A DNA stretch of 64,000 nt, taken from Anthostomella pinea. Its lineage: Eukaryota > Ascomycota > Sordariomycetes > Xylariales > Xylariaceae. Below, piece by piece: positions 44,288 through 54,986 of this stretch. The position numbers and the translations under genes are program-made. The first letter of the stretch is position 1. Each line of letters starts with the position of its first letter. The stretch covers positions 2,666,001 to 2,730,000 of the forward strand of contig CAUWAG010000020.1 in NCBI GenBank assembly GCA_963556695.1, given 5' to 3'. The notes beneath the pieces are model-generated. The model worked only from the letters and a program-made list of their open reading frames with translations, did not search any database and had not been told where the DNA came from.

Positions 44288-45414
44288 CTAGACGTGCGGG
44301 GGCTCGTCGCCGTCCTCACCATCGAGAATGGTTCGTCGACGAGGGCGAGCCTTCTCATCCATCCCGGTGCTCGCGCCCGTGGTTTCGCCAGCACGCCCCT
44401 TCATAGGGGCCATTGGCTCCGCCTTCTCCTTCGGGGTGAACCGCTTGCGGACAGCGTCAACCATCTTGAAGAACCAGTAGAAGTTCAACGAGTTCAGGGT
44501 CAGGTTGCTGAGGATGTAAAGAACGGCCAGCCAGCCGGGGATGCTGGTCGAGTCCGACACATATGTCATGGTCTCTGCATACTGGGCTGGGAAGGTGGAG
44601 TTGAGCACCTTGTCGGGCGAAAGGGAGACCGGGATGGCGGGTTGGGCGTGCAGGGCGGACCACACGTCGCGAGCGACCATGACAGACTGGTAGGTACCCC
44701 ACACCAGACGGCAGGAGAAGAAGGTGGCAATCAGCATGAGCCCGTTGTATAGTTGTGCGCGCGAGCCGGTCATGCCCAGCTTGTCGAAGAACCAGTGGAT
44801 GTTGAGGAAGGGCGAGGACAGCTCCCAGAGGATGAAGTTGCAGCTGTAGTAGTTGACGAAGGGCCGCTGTCGCAGACGGTGTCAGACAAACGGCGTTGGG
44901 GATGGAGTGGACTATAGAATCAACGACTTACAAAGCCGAGGGAGTATACGAGCAGAGCGCTGACGGCGTGGGCCAGCATGCCCGGGCCGAAGATGCTGAC
45001 GTTGGTGGCGGTGACGATCAGGTCCCAGAGGAAGTAGCCGGCGGCGAGGGCCTGTATCATGGCACAGGCACCGTCGTAGCCCCAGACGCGCTCCTGCCAG
45101 TCCATGTTCCGGCGCTCGTCATTGACGAGCATGACCCATAGGGCCAGAACATTGATGAGGGTGCTCTGGACGAAAGACACGACGTGGACGTTCCAGTTGA
45201 GCCTCCTGGACGGCGACAGGGCGGCATACTTGGCGGGGAAGAGGCGGCTCGACAGGCGCGGAGCGACGAGGCTGAAGACGAACTGGTAGAAAAGGGCACC
45301 GAGGACGATCTCGTGGATGTGCAGCGGGAGGGTCGGCAGATGGAAGTAGTCGGCCCACGGCCTGATGGCGTCGCTGAGGGCGGGGAACGGCGCGATGGGG
45401 AAGGGGTCCTTCAT
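44288..45414 (-). CDS. TLC-domain membrane protein (TMEM56/TLCD-like)
   Basis: Two minus-strand exons, 45414-44932 and 44866-44288, with a GTAAGT donor, giving 353 aa. The TLC fold spans most of the protein: HEIVLGALFYQFVFSLVAP, WNVHVVSFVQSTLINVLALW, YDGACAMIQALAAGYFLWDL, NYYSCNFILWELSSPFLNIH, FFSCRLVWGTY and PGWLAVLYILSNLTLNSLNF, about six to seven membrane helices. The LWELSSPFLNIHWFFDK block is typical of the TMEM56/TLCD family rather than of ceramide synthase, whose catalytic HH pair is not seen here. The C-terminus is a cytosolic Lys/Arg/Asp-rich tail. A role in ER lipid handling is the usual guess for the family, not shown here. Confidence 0.85.
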
Positions 45415-46190
45415 GGTGAGAGCGACGACGAGGTTCGGCGCGGCGAAGGCAGGCGCAGACAGACAGCTTCGAGACTCTGCGGAAGCGCGAGCCTGATATA
45501 AATACAGAGACGGCTTGACGACTTGACGACTTGTTGGAGTGTATCAGGCTGTCAGCTGGGCGTGCTCATGTGGTCGTGGTAAGTCGTGGTCGTCGTGGCG
45601 GAGGAGGGCCTCGGCAGGGCGGGCATCTATCTGCTGGACTGCGCGGATGATGCCCGGGGCGCGTGACGGTAAAGGCAGCGGTTCGACAGCAGCAGCAGCA
45701 GCAGGTTCAGACGAGGTGAAGATATCACAACATTCGATGTTGGGTACGGTAGGTAAATAATAATGTAGACATAGGTAGGTAGGTAGGTAGGGTGGTAGGC
45801 TGCCGATCTCGCGGGACTTGCAACTTGTACGGGAGGTGGTAATAATCCTGGATTTGTTGGGACGCTTGCAGGGGAGCAGGGAAACAGGGGAAAAGGCGAC
45901 AGGGAAGTCAGATGGATTCCATGGGTGTAAGGTATGCATATATCCATCTAGCCAGACATGCACATACCGGGTTGAATTTATCCTTCAATGGAGGTGCCCG
46001 ACTCCACCCAAGCCCAAGCCCAAGCCCAAGCTGTCCTCGCCTCACTTGTGACCGACGGACTGGTACACGTGCATGTCATATCAGTCACGCAGACGCATGA
46101 GCGCCGGCAGTCATCTCAACACAGGGCCAGCCCGAGTCATCAGTCGTCAGTCGTCAGTCGCCAGTGGTCGAGTGCAAGTGACAGAACACC
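45415..46190. promoter_or_regulatory. Divergent promoters, TLC gene / COG8
   Basis: 776 bp between divergent start codons. A TATA-like element (TATAAATA at 45497-45504 on the plus strand, TATTTATA on the gene strand) lies about 85 bp upstream of the TLC gene. Also present: (TAGG)n near 45774-45791, an AGC-rich run near 45690, an (AGCCCA)n run at 46007-46032 and CAGTCGT repeats near 46140. Confidence 0.45.
46007..46032. repeat. Microsatellite, (AAGCCC)n
   Basis: About four tandem copies of the 6-bp unit AAGCCC, upstream of COG8. Confidence 0.85.
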
Positions 46191-47516
46191 ATGGCCGACC
46201 TGCTCCACGACCTGCTGAACCCGCCCCTGTCGCCCGCCTCTCCGACTCACTCCGTGACGGACCCCGTCGCTCTCCAGTATCTCGAAGGCCTGGCCTCCCT
46301 GTCTCTGGCGCAGCTCGAGACCACCGAGCAGCAGGCCTTGTCGCAGTCCTCTCACACGCTGCTGTTGTCACTGCAGGCCCTCTCTCAACGCTCCCACAAG
46401 GCCGTCATCGCCTCGTCACAGAACCATGCCAACCTGCGCCTGGCGCTGCCGGCCCTGGCCGCATCCACCCAAGACCTGAGAGTCGCCATCCCCAGGCTGG
46501 ACAACGAGGCCGTGCGCTTTTCAACCACCTATCAAAAGTCCCCCGACAACCACATCCTCACGGCCCGCAGGAAGGCCCTGCTGTTGTCGAGGAATGTCGA
46601 GCGCCTCGTCGACATCTTGGACCTGCCCACCCTGCTCTCCACCTCCATCGCCACCGGCTCTTCCTCCCCGGCCGCCAACTACTCGTCTGCCCTGGATCTG
46701 AACGGCCACATCCGCCGTCTGCACTCTCTCTACCCGGCCTCGCCTCTGGTCGAGTCTGTTTCCGCACAGGCAGACGATGCCATGCAAGCCATGGCCAAAA
46801 ACCTCATCTCGAGCTTGCGCACCCCAGGCCTCAAACTGGCCTCCGCACTGAGGACAGTCAGCTGGCTTCGAAGGGTCATGCCTGATCTGGATCCTGCCGG
46901 CGCCGCGGGCAACGGGGGCGGACTGGGTGCCTTGTTCCTGGTCTGCCGGTTGTCTACGCTCATGAACATGCTGTCGGCCTTGGAGCCGCTTCGCGAGTTG
47001 GCCGACCAAGAAAAGGCCCGCCAGCAGCAGAGCCCGGCCGGCAGCGCCTGGTCGGGAGGTCAGCAGACTGAGCGCTACGTCAAGCGGTACATTGAGATAT
47101 TCAGGGAGCAGAGTTTCGCCATTGTCTCCATGTTCAGGAGCATATTTCCCTCCTCAGCCCATAGAGACCCTGCCAGTGTCGGCCAGCAGGATCCTCTGCA
47201 GCCCATGCCTTCGGCGCTGTCAACATTTCCCTTCCATCTCATCGAGATGCTAATGGAGACTCTACGAATATACCTACCAAACGTCAAGGACCAGCCGTCA
47301 CGGGACAGCCTCCTGACGCAGGTTCTCTACTGCGCCGGTAGTCTTGGCCGGCTAGGCGGCGACTTTGGCATCTTGTTGGCCAGCATCCATGCCGGAGACG
47401 ATGCCGAGGAGGAATGGGTCGAGGTGGTAAAGAGACATCGGGTTATGGCGGGCCGGCTCGAGTCCATAGTCGGAGCCAAAGACAAGAGTGCCACCGAGAT
47501 AGCAACCAAAGCCTAA
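46191..47516 (+). CDS. COG8: Conserved oligomeric Golgi complex subunit 8
   Basis: COG8 (Dor1) is part of the peripheral Golgi tethering complex that recycles glycosylation enzymes by retrograde vesicle transport. Single exon, 441 aa. Dor1-family blocks near the N-terminus: DPVALQYLEGLASLSLAQLE, SHKAVIASSQNHANLRLALP and SRNVERLVDILDLPTLLST; further on HIRRLHSLYPASPLVESV, LISSLRTPGLKLASALRTVS (a classical Cog8 phrase), LFLVCRLSTLMNMLSALEPL, ERYVKRYIEIFREQSFAIV and QVLYCAGSLGRLGGDFGIL. Helical throughout, no membrane segment. Upstream CAGTCGT repeats may belong to the leader. Confidence 0.95.
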   Translation: MADLLHDLLNPPLSPASPTHSVTDPVALQYLEGLASLSLAQLETTEQQALSQSSHTLLLSLQALSQRSHKAVIASSQNHANLRLALPALAASTQDLRVAIPRLDNEAVRFSTTYQKSPDNHILTARRKALLLSRNVERLVDILDLPTLLSTSIATGSSSPAANYSSALDLNGHIRRLHSLYPASPLVESVSAQADDAMQAMAKNLISSLRTPGLKLASALRTVSWLRRVMPDLDPAGAAGNGGGLGALFLVCRLSTLMNMLSALEPLRELADQEKARQQQSPAGSAWSGGQQTERYVKRYIEIFREQSFAIVSMFRSIFPSSAHRDPASVGQQDPLQPMPSALSTFPFHLIEMLMETLRIYLPNVKDQPSRDSLLTQVLYCAGSLGRLGGDFGILLASIHAGDDAEEEWVEVVKRHRVMAGRLESIVGAKDKSATEIATKA

Positions 47517-48070
47517 ACACTCACGTCAAGCCCCGAGACATGGTCTGTGTGTGCCATCTCAAGCCTAGAGGATGATGCAAACCCGTGGCAGGACGAAAGG
47601 ACTGCCCAGGTGAGGGTTCAGCCATACGGCAGCGTGGGAGTGAGCCGGGTTATGAGCATAGACAACATTATGCTTGTAACCCATATGACTTCTTTTTCGT
47701 ATGACGTGGGTCCAGGAGCGGAAGTCGGAATTGTAATTGGAAATGGAAAGTCAAGGCCCAGGGTAGGTGCGCTCACTTTTCCATCCAAACCCTACCGCTA
47801 CCTCCCTACCGCTACCTACCTAAAGCCTAATAAACTTGAAGATCACTAGGTATTGAGCGCATCAGCTCCTCCTTCCTTGCCTGTGGACATCGACAACGGC
47901 CAACGGTCAACGGTCAACGGTCAACGGACAACAGTCAACGCTAGCCAACGGGCATATCTGGACACCAGCGAACAGCCTTTTGCAGCAGGTTATCATACAG
48001 CCCTTCGCAAATGGGTCGGCAGTAGGAAGGATCCCTTGCCTCGGCGGGATTGAACTCAACGCGGTGCGTC
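47517..48070. other. Intergenic, COG8 to HEM25
   Basis: 554 bp, both neighbours on the plus strand. It contains CTACCGCTACCT-type motifs near 47800-47820 and a 7-bp tandem (47891-47940). Confidence 0.6.
47891..47940. repeat. Tandem heptamer, (GGTCAAC)n with variants
   Basis: Five to seven copies of CAACGGT/GGTCAAC, partly degenerate at both ends, about 130 bp upstream of the HEM25 start codon. Confidence 0.8.
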
Positions 48071-49137
48071 ATGTCGCGGGACGCCCGGTCTAGCACCAGC
48101 AGCGGCAGCAGGTCTTCGTCCAGTAAGTGCGAGCGTGCATTCTCCGACGTGTTAGATGTGAGGTGCGAGGTGCGAGGTGCGACAAGATAGCCCGCTGACA
48201 TGCCGCGTCAGCCTTCCATTTCGTGGCAGGCCTAGGTTCCGGTACTTTCGGCGCTGTGCTTCTGCAGCCGTTTGATCTGCTCAAGACCCGAGTCCAGCAA
48301 TCCGGTTCGCGCTCGATCCGATCTGCCGTCAGAGACATCCTCAAATCCCCCAATGCCCTGGCTGCCTTCTGGAGGGGCACCGTTCCCTCGGCCTTGCGGA
48401 CTGGCTTCGGCTCGGCCATCTACTTTACCACCCTGAACACCTTCCGACAGCAGGCAGCCGCCCTGACGCTGACGGCCCAACCTAATGTCCATCATCGCTC
48501 TTCCTCTGCCCTCCCGAAACTCTCCAACACTGCCAATCTCCTGTCGGGCGCCGTGGCCCGAGCTTTCGCCGGCTTCGTACTCATGCCCTTGACCGTCATT
48601 AAAGTGCGTTACGAATCGAATCTCTACTCGTACCGATCGATCGCAGGCGCTGCGAGGGACATCTACAAGACGGGCCGCCTACCGGGCTTCTTTGTTGGCT
48701 TTGGCGCAACTGCGATACGAGATGCTCCCTACGCTGGCCTGTACGTTGTGTCGTATGAACAGTTCAAGAGACGCCTTGGCTCTCTATATGGGCAAGATGC
48801 ATTGGCCTCGTCCAGTGGTGGCAACAGCATGAAAGGGTCCCTGTCAGCTACCATCAACTTCGGCTCCGGTGCGCTCGCCGGTGCGACGTGTTCCTTCATC
48901 TCAAATCCATTCGATGCCGTCAAGACGCGGATTCAGCTACAACCGCGCGACTATCGGAACATGTTCCAGGCCTGCCGGAAGATGGTCGCAGAAGAGGGTG
49001 TGCGGTCTCTATACGACGGTCTGGCATTGCGCGTGACGCGCAAGGCAATAAGCTCAGCCCTGGCTTGGACCTTGTACGAGGAATTGGTTCGCAGAGCAGA
49101 GACTACCTGGGGCCGAAAGACGAGTGGACATGTATGA
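48071..49137 (+). CDS. HEM25: Mitochondrial carrier Hem25 / SLC25A38 type
   Basis: Inner-membrane carrier; yeast Hem25 and human SLC25A38 import glycine for haem synthesis. Exons are 48071-48122 and 48212-49137, giving 325 aa. Three repeats each carry the carrier signature: [29 protein letters not shown] and [15 protein letters not shown], i.e. Px[DT]xxKx[RK]. The first helix [19 protein letters not shown] and the [20 protein letters not shown] segment fit this subfamily. The short N-terminal exon ([14 protein letters not shown]...) is Ser-rich and gives an in-frame join to TFHFVAG. The intron contains three copies of GAGGTGC. COG8 lies upstream on the same strand; no functional link is evident. 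Confidence 0.93.
48156..48182. repeat. Short tandem in HEM25 intron, (GAGGTGC)n
   Basis: Three copies of the heptamer GAGGTGC inside the only intron of HEM25. Confidence 0.8.
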
Positions 49138-49418
49138 TATAAACAAGAACTATCCATCCCACCTCTGGTCAACCCAAATATTCAAACCCAAAAACCAAGC
49201 CTGTAGGCACCTATCAGAAACTGGGTGAATTACGATATCCGTGTCTTTCGCCGACCGATTCCGAGACGCAATTTAAACCCACGACAGGTATTGATTCCAC
49301 CCCCAATCCGTAGTCTGCGATCAACAGTATGGGGCTCGTAAAGCCCGTCAAGAAACGCTAGACAAGCTAAACAAATCGAGTGATTGACGAGCTACGACCA
49401 AGGAGGCGCGGGTGCCGG

Positions 49419-50863
49419 CTACGCCGGTCTTCCTCCGGCCAGGTAGGTCAGCAGGGACGGGGAGCGACTTCGTCTCCGCTCCTTCTTGCGAACCCACTCA
49501 AATTCGGGTTCGAGATGGTTGCCGTGGTGCTTTCTCCTATCCTTGTCCTCGATGGCCATGACGAGCTTGCCCGAGCGCTGCTCCCGGATGGTCTTGGTGT
49601 GCCGCCAGAGCGTGTCCTGCTCGGGCTCGGTCACCCATCGCTTGATCAGCACGTAGTCGGGATCCTAGAGCGCGCGGGTCAGCCCACGCCGCGGCAAAGT
49701 GTGTGTGTGTGTGTGTGTGTGTGAGAAAGGCGTGAGACAGGGTTGTTGCTACTTACGGGGTCGACGGCGTAGTCGATGTTGTAGACGCGCAGCGTCTCGA
49801 GCGAGAGATGCCGCCGGGCCATGCGCGTATACGTCGGGCGGGGCCTGTCCCCGATCGACCTCTCGCGTTCCCTCTCAGGTTCCCACCTCTCGCGTTCCCT
49901 CACCCTCTCCTTTTCCTTCTCCTTCTCGATCTTCTTACCGGCTAGGATGGCGTTGATCTCCTTCTCGCCTAGGCCCGACTTGAGCAGCTGCTCCTGCATC
50001 TTTTGCTTCAACTCGCGGTCGCGGGCCTCGGCGGCCTCCTTTTCTTTGAGGAGGCGCTCAGCTTCGTCCTTTTTATACTTATCAATAGCTTCTTTGGTCT
50101 CCTTCTCGCGGCGCTTCTTCTCGGCGAGGGCGGCCTCCTCGTCCTTGAGGCGCTGGAGCTCCAACTTCTGCTTGAGGCGGCGCTCGTACTCGTCCTGTTC
50201 GTTCTTCTCGCGGATGGCGTCGAGCTCCTGCTTGGCGTCGCGCAGCTCGCGCTCCTCGCGCATGGTGCGGTCGCGGCGCTTCTCTTCGCGCTCGATCTGG
50301 GTGACCAACTTGAGCTCCTCCAGCTCCTTCTGGGTGCGCTCGAGCTCGTATTTCTCTTGTTGGGCGGCCTTTTCGCGCTCGTACTCGCGCCGCCTGGCGT
50401 CGGCCACGCGCTCATAGTCGAAGCGCACGTGCTCGAGAGCGTGGCGGTCGCGATCGCGGTCGCGCGAGTTGTAGCCCGACGAAGTCCTCGAATGGGAGGT
50501 CCTCGAATGGGAGCGGCGGCGCGTGTCCTCCTCGGACGAGTCTGAGTCTGAGTTGTTGTAGATGCGGTTGTTAATGATGACAGGGGCTGGTGGTGGCGCC
50601 GGCGCCGGCGGGGCACTGGCGCCGGGCGAGCTACGACGGTCCCGCGACTTGGAGCGGCGGCTCGTCACGACGGTGCGCTCGGCGGCGGGGACCAGATAGC
50701 GGCCGCGGTCATGGTCGTCGATGTACCGTGGGCGCGGAGATCGCGGGGACCGGGCTTCGACGTAGTGGGCCACGGGCCGGCGGGCGGGAGAGACATGGCG
50801 GTGCTTGGTGACACGGATGTCCAGGTCGGACTCGTCGTCCGAGTAGGATGTATACCTGCTCAT
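49419..50863 (-). CDS. Coiled-coil protein with conserved C-terminal domain (450 aa)
   Basis: Conserved in filamentous ascomycetes as far as I recall, function unknown. Minus-strand exons are 50863-49757 and 49664-49419. An N-terminal Arg/Ser/Asp-rich region (SYSDDESDLDIRVTKHRH) is followed by a long charged coiled coil (about residues 150-330, rich in Glu, Lys and Arg). A compact conserved tail follows: TYTRMARRHLSLETLRVYNI, then DPDYVLIKRWVTEPEQDTLW and HTKTIREQRSG across the splice junction. The tail ends with basic KKERRRSRSPS. No catalytic motif is apparent. The intron carries a GT dinucleotide repeat. Confidence 0.85.
49699..49723. repeat. Microsatellite (GT)12
   Basis: Twelve GT units, positioned inside the intron of the coiled-coil gene (CA on the gene strand), close to the donor side. 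Confidence 0.95.
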
Positions 50864-51788
50864 GGTGGACCGTCTTCGCTCTCACTCACGACATGCACAC
50901 GAGTGTACCTAGTAGGTATGAATCTGATGCAGAGTCTGGCTGTCTGGGCCGGGCAAGGGAGAGAGAAGAGGGAAGGTAATAAGCAGCTGCCTGGCTGGCA
51001 GGCCACCAAGGATGTGGGGTGGTGGCCTCCATTTTATAAATTGTTGGTTTCCCCTCGCCGCCGGTTCAGAGCGTGCAGACCAACGACAGGTGATCCTGGT
51101 ACCCTGGTCAGTGGTAGCCACTCAGCTGCGTCGTGGTGAAATGGAGGCGTAGTGTTTGATAGCACGAGGGGACCGGGCCTGGTCACTTCGTGGCCGGGCT
51201 GTTAGTATCACGACGGCAGCGCTTGTACCCGGGATACGGTCAGCAGCGGGCGTGCTACCTGGTCTGGGGCGAGCAAGACATCTGAAGAGGGAGGCCGCTA
51301 CTTGGCATGGGCGCTGGGCGATAGCATCGGGTCGGTTGGGGGCTGAAAGACTGCTTATTAGGTAGAGTGAGGGCTGGGGATAAGAGTGGGGGGGGGGCTG
51401 AACTGGAGCTGCACCCATCTTACCCAAGGTTATTATTGACAATTTAATATGTGAGGGGTATACCTGTACAGGTAACAGTATATCAAGGCAGGCACGTGTG
51501 ACATGAGATGGTGGGCGTGTCTGATAGGCTGTTGACCGAGAGCCAAGATGACGAATACACTTCCCACGGAATAGGGCCATAGGGCTGCGACACTGCCATG
51601 GGTGCAATCTGGAGTCACGGATGGTGGGGCAAGGTAGAAGTGTATGCATGTATCACGTGGCCAGCTGCTAGAGGAACAAGGTAGGTAGGTAGATATGGTG
51701 GCCGTTGATAGGGGGCAGAGTGAAGGGTCGTGGTTGACGATGGTGTCTCTGACTCAGTCTGCATGTGGGTGAAAGCTTCAATGTAGAC
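50864..51788. other. Intergenic, coiled-coil gene to PFD1
   Basis: About 0.9 kb with no supported gene; a G-run near 51388 and TAGGTAGGTAG near 51680. Contains the promoter of the coiled-coil gene and the 3' end of PFD1. Confidence 0.6.
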
Positions 51789-52204
51789 TCAGGAGCCATT
51801 ACCCCCCAGCAGGCGCGTGATGGTGTCCTTGTTGTTCTTCTGCGACACTTCGAGGTAGTGCAGCCTCTTGCCCAGCCCGTCGACCTCGCCCTCGACCTCC
51901 TTGATCTGCGCCCCCAGCTTGCCCTTCATGGCAGACACGGGCAGCGACACAAACATCTTGCCGACGCCCTCGTAGACGTTGGTGTCGGCTGGTAGCGACG
52001 ACATCTCGGTGCGTGTCAACTCCGCCATGCGCATCTCGCGCTGCTTGGACGCCTGCTGCGTGCGCACCAGCGAGATCTGCTGCTGAGCCGCCATGGCCTG
52101 CGTCTCGACCTCGCGCAGCAGCTGTGTCTCTCGTCAGCCAACCATCATCCACGTCTTATTTGGGGAGTGTTCACTTGGTGCAATGCTTCGTTGGAGAGCG
52201 ACAT
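51789..52204 (-). CDS. PFD1: Prefoldin subunit 1
   Basis: Beta-type subunit of the hexameric prefoldin chaperone, which hands nascent actin and tubulin to the CCT chaperonin. Minus-strand exons are 52204-52175 (ten codons) and 52121-51789, giving 120 aa, the normal size. Layout is helix, hairpin, helix: an N-terminal coil (REVETQAMAAQQQISLVRTQ), the beta hairpins SSLPADTNVYEGVGKMFVSL, and a C-terminal coil (IKEVEGEVDGLGKRLHYLE). The YEGVGKMFV segment is typical of prefoldin 1. The 53-bp intron uses GTGAAC as donor. Confidence 0.92.
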
Positions 52205-52889
52205 GATCTCTGATTTCAGGTGGGTGTGGGCGGCAGGCGGTAGGCCGAGTCCGGGACGATGAGAGTCGATTTTGTATTGTGAGATCGGAATTCTGGGTCA
52301 ACATTGAAGTCGTGAAAGCCGGCCTGGCGTTGGGTACATGTACTGTGTGCCTTACTGTGTGCCTGCACTGCTTGGAGGGGCAGTCCAGCATACAGTGACG
52401 ATACTGTCCCCACACACTGTGCTCACACGAAACTGCCGCTTCTCTGCCTACCTCGTTGGACACTACCTTGAGGAAAGGGGCCGTCTTCGGCTGATTGCAT
52501 AGGTCAAATTTCACCGTATTCATCATCTAACGCCACGACACAGACAACGCTGGTGAGGAGTATTGTTTGAAACCCAACTGATTTAGTGGTCATGGTCATG
52601 CTCATGCTCATGTTGGCGAGGCTGCTGCCCTTCAACCTCTTTCCCGGGTGAGAATGCCATAACCTGTTGGTAGTTGGCTTCTCCTCACGTCTACATCTAC
52701 GTCTATGAACTTTCCCCGTTTTGATATATAGTACAGCCCCGTTGCCGCAGCACTCCTCCAAGCGTCAATGTCTGTCTACCTTATCCAGAGTGCGGTAGCT
52801 ACCTGTTCATGGAACATTGAGCATCCCTGGGTAGCTCTGTCGCCCGGGAACCTTTACCGGGTGTGCCATGATTGGAATCATTCTCGCTT
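52205..52889. other. Intergenic, PFD1 to ceramidase
   Basis: About 0.7 kb; GGTCATGGTCATGCTCATGC repeats near 52590. No supported gene. Confidence 0.6.
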
Positions 52890-54278
52890 TCACCGCGCCT
52901 TCTTCTCTGCCAGTCGCCCAGGTACATCGTCTACCGCGATCACTTCTGGCGTCTTGAATACCGAAGGCCAGTGAAGCCGGAACTTGTCCTCGTCACCGTC
53001 AAGGCAGCGCTGGATGTAAATGCGCCAAATTATGTAGTAGTATGCTGTAGTACCAACGCGGTGGTGTATTAGCTACCTTCACACGCACTGCATGCACGCG
53101 CACACAAGTTGGTTGGTACTTACCACCGATACCCGTCATCAGGTGCCACCACGCGTGGCCTTCCAACGCAATCGCCCACGGCAGCCCGATCTGGTGCCGC
53201 CATACGCGAATCCTGGCACAGAAGATGTTATCCAGGTTCCAGATGAGCCAGCCGCCCAGAAAGATGCTGAGACCTGTCGAGACACATCATCAGCTTTCAC
53301 GATAATGTTACAGCGTGAATGGCGCATTCTAGCTGCTCACCCGTCGCAACCATTGTCCACATCTGCTTCAGAATGGCACTACTCGTCGGTACCGTCGAGT
53401 CTGGCGCTCTCTTGGACCCACGGGCCTTCAGAGCGGGGCGTAAAACCTTTTCCATGATATACATGTTGGAAAAAACCACGGTAGCGGTCAAAATGGCGTA
53501 GGCGTCCTGGTGAAACTGAGGATCTTTGGTCTCGTAATATCTTGCCTGGCACGCGTCTGGTCAGCTTTGCGCCTTGGGCGGGTCAAGCATGGCGCTCGGC
53601 TGCTACGGACAGTGATGAACCAGGCGAGACCGACGAGGCCAGCGCCAAGGCAGAATGAGAAGCGAGAGGACCTCCCGTAGGCAAAGGTGGCGTGGACCAT
53701 GAAACATGTCGTGTAGATCATGGCCAGCTCGTCGACGAGCTGCATTGGATCTAGAGGGGACCGGTTAGCCGGACGTGGGCCTCGCGCTTCGGGGGCATGC
53801 CTGACGAACATTTCAGAGTCATGTGGAAGAGGGTAGAACCACAGCCAACGACCAAATAGCCCATGAAGGTGTAGAGGAAGATGCTGGGATTGGAGTACTT
53901 CAGGCACGACCGCAACCCTTTGATGCCGTAAATGATGAAAAGACCGTTCGTCAGGGTCTATCCAAGGCACCGCATCAGGATCAGTGACTCGGACGGTCTG
54001 GAGAGGGAACGGGAACGGGAGCGACTCACGTTGCACAGCTCAGCAACGTAGTAGCTCATGACATAGTCCTGGACAGTACGTTAGCCTCGCGTCTCGGCTA
54101 AAGGGGTGTTGGACCAAGACTCCGGACCTCTTCACACTATATAAATCAGGAGTCAGCAACTGCTCTTCGTAGAGGACCGAACAAGACCCCAGGGTTCACA
54201 CACCCAGTTTAACGTTGAAGTTACATCACCCCAAAAGCCTTCACGGGGCTCGTGATAGGGAAAGCTGAGGCTCGGCAT
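52890..54278 (-). CDS. Alkaline ceramidase (eight exons)
   Basis: Seven-helix ER/Golgi hydrolase that splits (phyto)ceramide into sphingoid base and fatty acid; yeast Ypc1/Ydc1, human ACER3. Minus-strand exons: 54278-54204, 54136-54128, 54068-54030, 53957-53810, 53750-53611, 53545-53341, 53273-53124 and 53044-52890, 921 nt, 306 aa in frame. Metal-site signatures: the N-terminal STLNW plus CEEDY block (calcium side), GCGSTLFHMTLKYPMQLVDE (Ser and His, then Asp) and LEGHAWWHLMTG (HxxxH, zinc). The LSIFLGGWLIWNLDNIFC helix is also classic. The 9-nt second exon supplies the conserved CEE. The start (MPSLSFPYHEPREGFWG) fits the family; an earlier in-frame ATG is possible. Confidence 0.93.
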
Positions 54279-54986
54279 CGTTATGGTCGGTCCGCCAGTA
54301 GCGCAGACGAGAAGCAGTGGCAGCAGTGGCAGCAGCTCCGAGGTATACCTTGGTTGGAAGGGTCGATATGAGTACCGGTTCGATCGATAGCTGGGGCATG
54401 TGGTCACGGGCAACCTTGAAGCCTCGGGATTGTCACAGGCGGTAGGTATCTTGCAGGTGGTTACGGATTGGTCGGATCTTATTGCGGGAAGTCCGGTGGT
54501 TACGAAGCCCCGTGAGAGCGCTGAGTACCGTTTAATGCATATACCTCCATGATCGACCCCACATTACTAAATTTATCCTCAACTGGAGGTCCATCCATCA
54601 TCCATCATCCGGCGTCGCGGCGCATTGGAGAACCAGACAGCCAGAGCTCTCCAGTCTCTCACGTCTTCATTGTAAAGGTCCATCATTAATAGATTCACTT
54701 CTCCAATACCTACGTGCTCGCACCGCACCACCACATGTCGGTCGGCGCCCCGGCGCACCACTCTCGTTCCCAAAACCAACTGGATTATTCTGGCAGGTCA
54801 CACAATCCAATCTGTGTCGCTTGTACACCCTTGCAACTTGTCCTGAACGGCGTCGTCAGCTCCAACCAGGATTTCGTACAATGCGCCGACTCGTTCCGCG
54901 GCGCTGCGACGAACAGTGAACACCCTTTCCGAAGCCCCTTCTGCCGACATATTTAAGCCCTGCCGACTGGCCGCCGAGCCACCGGC
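54279..54986. promoter_or_regulatory. Divergent promoters, ceramidase / TMF-like gene
   Basis: 708 bp between opposite start codons. A GGCAGCAGT direct repeat lies near 54318-54334. No named element seen. Confidence 0.45.

Noticed and set aside
46073..46885. 270-codon plus-strand frame overlapping COG8
   Set aside because: Off-frame shadow of COG8 with low-complexity Arg/Pro/His content.
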